From: HGM04593 sp045592125
GTDB lineage: Bacteria; Bacteroidota; Bacteroidia; Bacteroidales; Bacteroidaceae
Assembly (NCBI GenBank): GCA_045592125.1
Contig: JAZNUE010000040.1
Location: forward strand, 1 to 24,311
DNA length: 24,311 nt
Reading direction: 5' to 3'
Shown here: in pieces, positions 16,245-22,007 of the stretch
Numbering within the stretch: position 1 is the first letter of the stretch
How the letters are laid out: every line of letters starts with the position of its first letter
Translations under genes and position numbers: made by a program
Notes under the pieces: model-generated
Seen by the model: only the letters and a program-made list of their open reading frames with translations
The model's database searches: none
What the model was told of the DNA's origin: nothing

Positions 16245-16859
16245 TTATCTTACATGAAAGTCAAGAACCTTCTCCTCGCCAATAAACCCCTTGAGGTGTG
16301 TTCCTATGGAAACCGGGCCGCTGCCGGCAGGAGTTCCCGTAAAGATGAGGTCGCCGTGCTTCAGGGTGCAGAAACGACTCACATAGGCTATAATATCGTC
16401 GACCTTGAAAATCATCTGCGACGTGCTTGCGCTCTGCACCGTCCTGTCATCAATTGCCAGCGAGAAACTGACGTCATCAATATTGTAGCGCTCCACCGGC
16501 ACAAACTCGCCAAGGACTGCCGAGCCATCGAATCCCTTGCTCAGTTCCCATGGCGCGCCGGCCTCAATAAAGGCACGCTGCATGTCGCGGGCCGTAAAGT
16601 CAATGCCCACGGTTATTGCATCGTAGTAGCGGTGGGCGAAACGCGCCGGTATACTCTTGCCAAGCTTGCATATGCGCACCACAATCTCGGCCTCATAGTC
16701 TACACGCCCGAGGAAGTCGGGCACATAGAAGTGCTTGCCGTTCTTTATTATCGCAGAGTCGGGCTTCATGAATATCATGGGCACAAGCGGCCTTTCGGCC
16801 GTGCCGTCAAATTCAAGGGCGTGCTCCGCATAGTTCTTTCCAACAGCTATTATCTTCAT
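16245..16859 (-). CDS. Fumarylacetoacetate hydrolase (FAH) family protein
   Basis: The product has 204 residues, the size of the short single-domain FAH proteins (FAHD1-like acylpyruvase / oxaloacetate decarboxylase, or HpcE-type isomerase). The opening IIAVGKNYAEHALE is typical. Metal ligands are visible as Glu56 and Glu58 in DYEAEIVV and Asp87 in VGIDFTARD. The block WELSKGFDGS (104-113) and the LIFTGTPAGSGPV loop (171-183) are also conserved. It is probably a cytosolic Mg-dependent C-C bond hydrolase or decarboxylase; the substrate cannot be read from sequence. Its ATG overlaps the rex stop by 4 bp and porU follows 4 bp after its own stop, so all three share a transcript. Family certain, reaction uncertain. 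Confidence 0.9.
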   Translation of the reverse strand: MKIIAVGKNYAEHALEFDGTAERPLVPMIFMKPDSAIIKNGKHFYVPDFLGRVDYEAEIVVRICKLGKSIPARFAHRYYDAITVGIDFTARDMQRAFIEAGAPWELSKGFDGSAVLGEFVPVERYNIDDVSFSLAIDDRTVQSASTSQMIFKVDDIIAYVSRFCTLKHGDLIFTGTPAGSGPVSIGTHLKGFIGEEKVLDFHVR

Positions 16860-17524
16860 TTCAGCATGTTTTCATCGGGAAGGTCTTCAAGGCCCTCAAG
16901 GCGGTTAAACATAAGGGAGAGGTGCGCATAGAGCGAGGTGTTCTGCACTACGATGTCATCGGGGACGCGTATGCGCAGCGGGGTGAAGTTCCAGATGGCC
17001 TTTATGCCCCACACCACCATCCTGTCGGCAACCTCCTGCGCGCGGTCAATGGGAACAGTGAGAATACCTATCTTCACATTGTAGCGCTTTATCTTTGCCT
17101 CAAGGTCATTTATGTGATATACAGGGATTCCGGCCACGCTGTGCCCTACCACACGGGGACTGGTATCGAATGCGGCCACAATCTCAAGGCCGAACTGCTT
17201 GAGTCCCGAGTCGTTAAGCAGCGCGCTGCCCAGACGGCCCGCACCGAACAGGAATGCGCGGTGTATGCGGGTGAAACCAAGGAAATCCTCAAGCACATTG
17301 AGCAGGTTGTCAATCTCATACCCCACACGGGTGCGCCCCACTATGTTCACGCAGGAGAGGTCCTTCGCTATCTGCGAGGCCACGATACTGGTCTCCTTCG
17401 AAAGGCGGGTGGACGACACGTACTGCTCGCCTCGCTGCTTGAGCAGGCGGCACACCGACAGGTACCAGGGCAGGCGGCGCAAGGTAGGTTCGGGTACTTT
17501 CTCAATTTTGGGTAACTGTGCCAT
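16856..17524 (-). CDS. rex: Redox-sensing transcriptional repressor Rex
   Basis: Rex is a dimeric repressor that senses the NADH/NAD+ ratio and commonly controls fermentation and respiration genes. The 222-residue product has an N-terminal winged helix (PTLRRLPWYLSVCRLLKQRGEQYVSSTRLSKET, then SQIAKDLS) and a Rossmann domain with GAGRLGSAL at 94-102 and Asp120 (AAFD) at the end of the second strand. The C-terminal helix LSLMFNRLEGL is the domain-swapped part typical of the family. It is the first gene of the rex-FAH-porU-porV-ispF-phosphoesterase operon. An imperfect palindrome at 17545-17558 overlapping its -7 element could allow self-control. Confidence 0.95.
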   Translation of the reverse strand: MAQLPKIEKVPEPTLRRLPWYLSVCRLLKQRGEQYVSSTRLSKETSIVASQIAKDLSCVNIVGRTRVGYEIDNLLNVLEDFLGFTRIHRAFLFGAGRLGSALLNDSGLKQFGLEIVAAFDTSPRVVGHSVAGIPVYHINDLEAKIKRYNVKIGILTVPIDRAQEVADRMVVWGIKAIWNFTPLRIRVPDDIVVQNTSLYAHLSLMFNRLEGLEDLPDENMLK

Positions 17525-17544
17525 AGTGGATAGTCGCGCGTTTA

Positions 17545-17587
17545 TTATAACGTAACAAAATTAAGGTTATTTTGCGAAGGTATAAAA
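17545..17587 (-). promoter_or_regulatory. rex operon promoter with overlapping palindrome
   Basis: The minus strand shows TAATTTTG (17556-17563), an exact TAnnTTTG match, with TTTA or TTTT 19-20 nt upstream in place of TTTG. The imperfect palindrome TTATAACGTAACAA (17545-17558) overlaps the -7 element and the expected start site near 17549. It does not match the classical Rex site TTGTGAA-N4-TTCACAA, so operator function is only a possibility. For the divergent gene a weak rightward -7-like TACCTTAG (17606-17613) is present. Confidence 0.45.
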
Positions 17588-17640
17588 TTTGTCACAGAAA
17601 TATTGTACCTTAGCGCCCAATAACAGAACAGGCAACAGAG

Positions 17641-17985
17641 ATGGCAACAAAGAAGAACGACTGGAAGGAGAGGCTTAACATTGTATATTCCACCAACCCC
17701 GATTTTCAGTATTCCGCCGATGAAATGGAGGAAAACGAGACGCTCCCCAAGCAGCAGCAGAGGCTCAGGGTGAGCATAGAGAAGAACCACCGCGGCGGCA
17801 AGACCGTGACATTGGTGAAGAACTTCATAGGCACGCAGGACGACCTGAAGGAACTGGGCAGGCTGCTCAAGACCAGGTGCGGCGTGGGAGGGAGCGCCAA
17901 GGATGGCGAGATACTCATACAGGGAGACTTCAAGGAAAAGGTAATAGAGATACTCAAGAAAGAGGGCTATACCCAGACAAAATAG
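17641..17985 (+). CDS. SUI1/YciH-family translation initiation factor
   Basis: The product has 114 residues. The C-terminal two thirds form the eIF1/SUI1 fold: RLRVSIEKNHRGGKTVTLVKNF (residues 41-62) and TRCGVGGSAKDGEILIQGDFKEKV (78-101), matching the conserved basic loop and GGxxKDGEI...GD signature. The N-terminal 35 residues are charged and acidic (MEENETLP) and variable. Bacterial YciH proteins resemble eukaryotic eIF1 and bind the small ribosomal subunit. It is divergent from rex across 116 bp and is followed by a promoter for pyrE, so it is probably a single-gene unit. Confidence 0.93.
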   Translation: MATKKNDWKERLNIVYSTNPDFQYSADEMEENETLPKQQQRLRVSIEKNHRGGKTVTLVKNFIGTQDDLKELGRLLKTRCGVGGSAKDGEILIQGDFKEKVIEILKKEGYTQTK

Positions 17986-18035
17986 CACAGGCTCAAGGGC
18001 GCTTTTCGCTGGACCGCAAAATAAAGCCACTATTT

Positions 18036-18067
18036 TTTGCCCAGAAGCACGTTTCTTTATAACTTCG
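18036..18067 (+). promoter_or_regulatory. pyrE operon promoter (TTTG-N20-TAACTTCG)
   Basis: TTTG (18036-18039) is followed after 20 nt by TAACTTCG (18060-18067), a one-mismatch TAnnTTTG with the same TTCG ending as at ribD. Transcription would start near 18074, about 30 nt before the pyrE ATG at 18105. Confidence 0.65.
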
Positions 18068-18104
18068 CAGTTACAGGATATCATTTATTAAAAATTCAGA
18101 TACT

Positions 18105-18749
18105 ATGGCAAACAAATCAGAATTGCTGCTTGCAGCAGAGCTTCTCAAGATTAAGGCTGTAAAGCTGCAGCCCGAGCAGCCCTTTACATGGGCTTCAGGA
18201 TGGAAATCACCATTCTACTGCGACAACCGCAAGACACTCTCATTCCCTGGACTGCGCACTCGCGTGAAGCTGGGCCTTGCCAACCTCATCCTCGAGGAGT
18301 TCCCCGAGGCCGACACTGTTGCAGGCGTTGCTACAGGCGCCATTGCACAGGGCGCGCTTGTTGCCGAAGAGCTTGGCAAGCCTTTTGTATATGTACGTCC
18401 CAAGGCAAAGGACCACGGGCTTGGCAACCAGATTGAAGGCGACATACAGCCAGGAGCGAAGGTTGTAGTAGTAGAGGACCTGGTATCTACAGGCCTCAGC
18501 AGCCTAAAGGCAGTTGACGCGTTGCGTGCTGCAGGCGTAGAGGTTGTAGGCATGGTTGCCTCATTCACATATGGTTTCGGCGTTGCCACAGAGGCATTTG
18601 CCAATGCAGGCGTAAGGCTGGTTACACTCACCAATTACGAAGCAGTACTTGAGGCGGCCAAGGAGACCGGATACATAACTGAGGATGTAATGCCGACACT
18701 GCGCGAATGGCGCGCAAACCCGTCGGAGTGGAGAAACGACCTGAAGTAA
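18105..18749 (+). CDS. pyrE: Orotate phosphoribosyltransferase
   Basis: This cytosolic enzyme joins orotate to PRPP to give OMP in pyrimidine synthesis. The 214-residue product has the usual length. The PRPP-binding motif is VVVVEDLVSTG (120-130), ending STGLSS where most relatives have TTGxS. The flexible catalytic loop VRPKAKDHGLGNQIEG (97-112) holds the expected Lys100, Lys102 and His104. The substrate-binding region FTWASGWKSPFYCDNR lies near the N-terminus. It heads a rightward operon with the SRPBCC gene 4 bp downstream and argH after that, so pyrimidine and arginine synthesis are expressed together. Confidence 0.97.
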   Translation: MANKSELLLAAELLKIKAVKLQPEQPFTWASGWKSPFYCDNRKTLSFPGLRTRVKLGLANLILEEFPEADTVAGVATGAIAQGALVAEELGKPFVYVRPKAKDHGLGNQIEGDIQPGAKVVVVEDLVSTGLSSLKAVDALRAAGVEVVGMVASFTYGFGVATEAFANAGVRLVTLTNYEAVLEAAKETGYITEDVMPTLREWRANPSEWRNDLK

Positions 18750-18753
18750 GCCT

Positions 18754-19164
18754 ATGAGCCAGTACGAAAGCAGCGTAAAGGCTATCCCATTCCCACAGGA
18801 ACGTGTATATGCCAAGCTTGAGGACCTCAACAGCCTTGAGGCAGTAAAGGATAGGATTCCCGCCGGCAAGGTGAAGGAATTCACATACAGCCGCGACGAG
18901 GCTACAGTGAACGTTCCGCCGCTGGGCAACGTTACCATAAGGGTAGTTGAGCGCGAACAGCCTAAATGCATCAAGTTCGAGGCAGTGGGCTCGCCCTTCC
19001 CCACCAACATGTGGATACAGATTATCCCCAACGGAGAAGAGGGGGCAAAGCTGCGTGTCGTGGTGAAGACGGAGATTAGCATGATGTTCCGTGCAATGGT
19101 TGAGAAACCGCTGAAGGAAGGCATTGAGAAGATTGCCGAGGCGCTCTCCCTAATACAGTATTGA
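18754..19164 (+). CDS. SRPBCC (START/polyketide cyclase-like) small protein
   Basis: The product has 136 residues without signal peptide or membrane segment, so it is probably cytosolic. The pattern fits the SRPBCC helix-grip fold: an N-terminal strand (YESSVKAIPFPQERVYAKLEDL) with first helices, a beta-rich centre (VNVPPLGNVTIRVVEREQPKCIKFEAVG, MWIQIIPN, AKLRVVVKTEI) and a long C-terminal helix (MVEKPLKEGIEKIAEALSLI). Such proteins bind hydrophobic ligands; the ligand is not evident here. It sits 4 bp after pyrE and 4 bp before argH. I recall the same arrangement in other Bacteroidales, but its function is not known to me. Confidence 0.8.
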   Translation: MSQYESSVKAIPFPQERVYAKLEDLNSLEAVKDRIPAGKVKEFTYSRDEATVNVPPLGNVTIRVVEREQPKCIKFEAVGSPFPTNMWIQIIPNGEEGAKLRVVVKTEISMMFRAMVEKPLKEGIEKIAEALSLIQY

Positions 19165-19168
19165 TTGC

Positions 19169-20509
19169 ATGGCAAAGAAACTTTGGGAAAAGGAGACGAG
19201 CGTCGTCCCCGAGATTGAGCGCTTCACTGTGGGCCAGGACAGGGAACTCGACCTGCTGCTGGCACGCTACGATGTGCTTGGTTCCATTGCCCACAGCACA
19301 ATGCTCGAGAGCATTGGCATGCTCAGCACCGTAGAGATGCAGGCCCTACACCGCGAGCTGCGCGACATATACGGCATTATAGAGGAAGGCGGCTTTGCGA
19401 TTGAGGAAGGCGTCGAGGACGTGCACTCGCAGGTAGAGCTCATGCTCACCCGCCGCCTGGGCGACACAGGCAAGAAGATACACAGCGGGCGCTCACGCAA
19501 CGACCAGGTGCTTGTCGACCTCAAGCTCTTCACACGCAACGCGCTGCAGGAGATATGCCGCGGCGTAAAGGAGCTCTTCGGTGCGCTTATTGAGCAGAGC
19601 GAGAAGCACAAGGAGGTGCTCATGCCTGGATATACCCACCTGCAGGTGGCCATGCCATCATCATTCGGCCTGTGGTTCGGCGCCTATGCCGAGAGCCTTG
19701 CCGACGACATGCTCTTCCTCCAGGCCGCATACAGGATGTGCAACCGCAACCCTCTTGGGTCGGCCGCCGGCTATGGCTCGTCATTCCCCCTCAACAGGAG
19801 CATGACCACTGAGCTGCTAGGATTCGACAGCATGAACTACAATGTGGTATATGCGCAGATGGGGCGCGGCAAATGCGAGAAGAACATCGCCTTCGCGCTC
19901 GCTACCGTAGCGGGCACACTGGCAAAGATGGCATTCGACGCCTGCATGTTCAATTCCCAGAACTTCGGGTTTGTAAGGCTGCCGGCCGAGTGTACCACAG
20001 GAAGCAGCATAATGCCGCACAAGAAGAACCCCGACGTTTTCGAGCTGCTGCGCGCCAAATGCAACCGCCTGCAGGCGCTCCCTAATGACATACTGCTGAT
20101 AATGAACAACCTGCCTAGCGGGTATTTCCGTGACCTGCAGATAATAAAGGAACTGTTCCTGCCGGCATTCGGCAGCCTCAAGGAATGCCTTGAAATGGCA
20201 ACATACATAATAAGGCGCATTGAGGTGAACAAGGATATACTGGACGACAGCCGCTACGACGCCATGTTCAGCGTAGAAGAGGTCAACCGCCTTGCTGCCG
20301 AAGGCATGCCGTTCCGTGACGCCTACAGGAAGGTGGGCCTTGACATTGAGGCCGGAGAGTTCACCCCCCGCAAGGAAATCAGGCACACCCACGAAGGCAG
20401 CATAGGCAACCTATGCAACAAAGAGATAGGCACCATCATGGAGAACATATACTCAAGCATGGACTTCGAGAAGGCAAACAAGGCCGAACGGGCACTTCTA
20501 GAAGGATAA
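19169..20509 (+). CDS. argH: Argininosuccinate lyase
   Basis: This cytosolic enzyme performs the last step of arginine synthesis, splitting argininosuccinate into arginine and fumarate. The 446-residue product is slightly shorter than many homologs. The first conserved region is GKKIHSGRSRNDQV (101-114), the second GYTHLQVAMP with catalytic-region His157, and the superfamily signature GSSIMPHKKNP is at 278-288 with the catalytic serine in the GSS loop. The N-terminus (LWEKETSVVPEIERFTVGQDRELD) aligns with the usual LWGGRF...F..S opening but lacks the common GGRF motif. It is the last gene of the pyrE operon, 4 bp after the SRPBCC gene. Confidence 0.96.
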   Translation: MAKKLWEKETSVVPEIERFTVGQDRELDLLLARYDVLGSIAHSTMLESIGMLSTVEMQALHRELRDIYGIIEEGGFAIEEGVEDVHSQVELMLTRRLGDTGKKIHSGRSRNDQVLVDLKLFTRNALQEICRGVKELFGALIEQSEKHKEVLMPGYTHLQVAMPSSFGLWFGAYAESLADDMLFLQAAYRMCNRNPLGSAAGYGSSFPLNRSMTTELLGFDSMNYNVVYAQMGRGKCEKNIAFALATVAGTLAKMAFDACMFNSQNFGFVRLPAECTTGSSIMPHKKNPDVFELLRAKCNRLQALPNDILLIMNNLPSGYFRDLQIIKELFLPAFGSLKECLEMATYIIRRIEVNKDILDDSRYDAMFSVEEVNRLAAEGMPFRDAYRKVGLDIEAGEFTPRKEIRHTHEGSIGNLCNKEIGTIMENIYSSMDFEKANKAERALLEG

Positions 20510-20792
20510 GCCATCTTTGTGATATAGGGAAACCGAATAAATAATTATGGATTGTGCCAAAGACACACCAATAATCAACAGACGGCATTCAGACGATTTA
20601 CTATCTGATATCAAAACACTTTTCCATTAAGGCCTACAATAGACAAAAAAGGATTATGACCTGTCAATTGACACGAATGTAGAGACCACAATGTTAAAGA
20701 AGTCAAACGCAGCGGGCAACAGGCAATAAAACCATGACCGCCGCGTTTTTATATTGATAGCCACACACTGTCATTAGAGCAAAGAAAGGACG
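20510..20792. other. Intergenic region with a 12-bp palindrome, no gene seen
   Basis: This gap is A/T-richer than its neighbours. It holds a perfect palindrome TGTCAATTGACA at 20662-20673 and a terminator-like hairpin at 20705-20748. I found no clear TAnnTTTG promoter for the following lipoprotein; CATCTTTG at 20513-20520 is the nearest match. No ORF above about a dozen codons looks real. Confidence 0.5.
20705..20750 (+). terminator. Terminator-like hairpin after argH
   Basis: AAACGC (20705-20710) plus GCGG (20712-20715) pairs with CCGC (20738-20741) plus GCGTTT (20743-20748), with one internal mismatch, followed by TTATATT. The loop is 22 nt. It lies about 195 bp after the argH stop and 43 bp before the lipoprotein start, so it may end the pyrE-argH transcript or act as a leader element for the lipoprotein. 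Confidence 0.5.
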
Positions 20793-21308
20793 ATGAAAAG
20801 AGTATTAATTACACTTATTGCAATATCCGTTGTACTCATGGGGTGCGATTACACCAGCCCATATTCGGGCTACCCCGTAAACTTTGTCTTTGACTCTACA
20901 ATACACCCGTACATCCAGGCAAGAAGTATGGGGCAGTTCATATGCGTGCGCAAAGGGAGCAACCTCGGGCAGTACAGGCTCACCGACGCCCTGGGCAACA
21001 CGCAGGCAGTAAGCATCCCGCAGATATACCTGAAGCAGAACCAGTTCTGCTACGGGCTAGGCGGGCTCATCATAGGCACCCCCATGAATGCCGACGGCAA
21101 CATGTGGGCATTCGACTGGGCATGCCCCAACTGCGAGAAGGCAAGCAGCCGCCTCAACATCGACCGCACAATAGGACATGCGACGTGCCCATCATGCGGT
21201 GTCAGGTTCGACCTCAATAGCGGCGGCATAGCCATTGACGGCAAGTCACGCCCCATGTGGCACTACCGTATCTTTGGCACCGACAACAGCCTGGTAATCC
21301 AAAATTAG
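20793..21308 (+). CDS. Lipoprotein with Rieske-like four-cysteine motif
   Basis: The product has 171 residues. A lipoprotein signal (MKRVLITLIAISVVLMGC) puts the lipidated cysteine at 18. The C-terminal half resembles a Rieske fold: GLGGLIIGTPMNADGNMWAFDWACPNC, then ATCPSCGVRFDLNSGG and a final strand MWHYRIFG. Where Rieske proteins have C-x-H and C-x-x-H, this protein has CPNC (Cys111, Cys114) and CPSC (Cys132, Cys135), so it should bind zinc or a rubredoxin-like iron rather than a Rieske cluster. Similar small lipoproteins exist in other Bacteroidales to my recollection, without known function. It lies between argH and tRNA-Leu as a single-gene unit. Function unknown. Confidence 0.8.
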   Translation: MKRVLITLIAISVVLMGCDYTSPYSGYPVNFVFDSTIHPYIQARSMGQFICVRKGSNLGQYRLTDALGNTQAVSIPQIYLKQNQFCYGLGGLIIGTPMNADGNMWAFDWACPNCEKASSRLNIDRTIGHATCPSCGVRFDLNSGGIAIDGKSRPMWHYRIFGTDNSLVIQN

Positions 21309-21319
21309 GACGCAAGCCC

Positions 21320-21349
21320 TTGCCAATTCATCAAAATGTACTATCTTTG
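21320..21349 (+). promoter_or_regulatory. tRNA-Leu promoter (TTG-N19-TATCTTTG)
   Basis: TTG (21320-21322) is followed after 19 nt by TATCTTTG (21342-21349), a perfect TAnnTTTG. The start would be near 21356, about 50 nt before the mature tRNA. It is the best -7 match in this part of the window. Confidence 0.7.
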
Positions 21350-21407
21350 CGCTCGCTATCGCATTGAAGCAGCAACTGCTGTAGCAACGCAAGCAAGACA
21401 TAAGGTC

Positions 21408-21493
21408 GCTCGAATGGTGGAATCGGTAGACACGAAGGACTTAAAATCCTTTGGCATTTAAACGCCGTGCGGGTTCAAGTCCCGCTTCGAGTA
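21408..21493 (+). tRNA. tRNA-Leu, anticodon UAA
   Basis: This 86-nt class II tRNA has the acceptor stem GCTCGAA (21408-21414) paired with TTCGAGT (21486-21492, the first pair being G-U), discriminator A21493, and a D-arm TGGTGGAATCGGTAGACAC typical of leucine tRNAs. The anticodon arm is AAGGA-CTTAAAA-TCCTT, giving TAA. A long variable arm (TGGCATTTAAACGCCG) precedes the T-arm GCGGG-TTCAAGT-CCCGC. CCA is not encoded. It has its own promoter and a terminator directly after it. Confidence 0.95.
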
Positions 21494-21499
21494 CTTTCC

Positions 21500-21543
21500 A
21501 AAACGCTAATTACTTGTTTTTAAAGTGGCTAGCGTTTTTTATT
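21500..21543 (+). terminator. Intrinsic terminator of tRNA-Leu
   Basis: AAAACGCTA (21500-21508) pairs perfectly with TAGCGTTTT (21530-21538), followed by TTTATTTT. It begins 7 nt after the tRNA 3' end. The leftward lipoprotein gene ends about 80 bp further right, so it lies between converging transcripts. Confidence 0.75.
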
Positions 21544-21551
21544 TTACTATT

Positions 21552-21595
21552 TTGTCCGCAAATTGTCCGCAAATTGTCCGCAAACATTACGCAAA
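21552..21595. repeat. Tandem 11-bp repeats just after tRNA-Leu
   Basis: TTGTCCGCAAA occurs three times without a gap or mismatch (21552-21562, 21563-21573, 21574-21584), followed by a fourth degenerate unit CATTACGCAAA (21585-21595) and a further CATTA. The 11-bp period places each copy about one helical turn apart. The position directly beyond a tRNA gene is typical of tyrosine-recombinase attachment sites and their arm-binding repeats, but no integrase gene is in the window. Confidence 0.7.
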
Positions 21596-21623
21596 CATTA
21601 TCTTTCTGGATCCAAGGGCCCTG

Positions 21624-22007
21624 TTATTCGCAGCGGTACGTTATCACCCTGCTTTTCACCAGCTGGCCTTCGCCTGTACCTTTGCCGTTAGTTGTGTTGT
21701 AAAGGCACACCTCAAAGTCCAGGTTGTCCCATATGAGTGCGCCGCGGTGCTCGTCGTAATAGCCCTGCAGGCTGTCGCACACCTTGTCAAAGCACTTTAT
21801 GGCATCATCTTTCTCATAAGGTACCGAAGAGAGTTCCTTGTTCATGGCCTCAATCTCAAGGATATTCTCCATTGGCAGGTAGTCGAGCCTGTCGTTGACA
21901 ACAATCTTAAAGTGGGACAGCGGCCCGTCGAGCTCGCACGAGGTGAATGCCAGCGGCACTATTGCCGCCAGCATTATAAGAAGCATGTTCCTTATCTTTC
22001 CTTTCAT
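21624..22007 (-). CDS. Small lipoprotein of unknown function
   Basis: The product has 127 residues. A lipoprotein signal (MKGKIRNMLLIMLAAIVPLAFTSC) puts the lipidated cysteine at 24. The mature part is about 100 residues, mixed charged and beta-prone (LSHFKIVVNDRLDYLPMENILEIEAMNKEL, then LQGYYDEHRGALIWDNLDFEVCLYN), with an ending KSRVITYRCE. I do not recognise the family. Its ATG overlaps the TGA of the large repeat protein upstream (ATGA at 22004-22007), so the two are translationally coupled and probably act together at the cell surface. It ends 29 bp from the tandem repeats next to the tRNA. Confidence 0.75.
   Translation of the reverse strand: MKGKIRNMLLIMLAAIVPLAFTSCELDGPLSHFKIVVNDRLDYLPMENILEIEAMNKELSSVPYEKDDAIKCFDKVCDSLQGYYDEHRGALIWDNLDFEVCLYNTTNGKGTGEGQLVKSRVITYRCE

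Noticed and set aside
17545..18084. 179-codon leftward ORF opposite the SUI1-like gene
   Set aside because: The plus-strand protein has the full SUI1 signature; the reverse ORF is a hydrophobic shadow with no domain.
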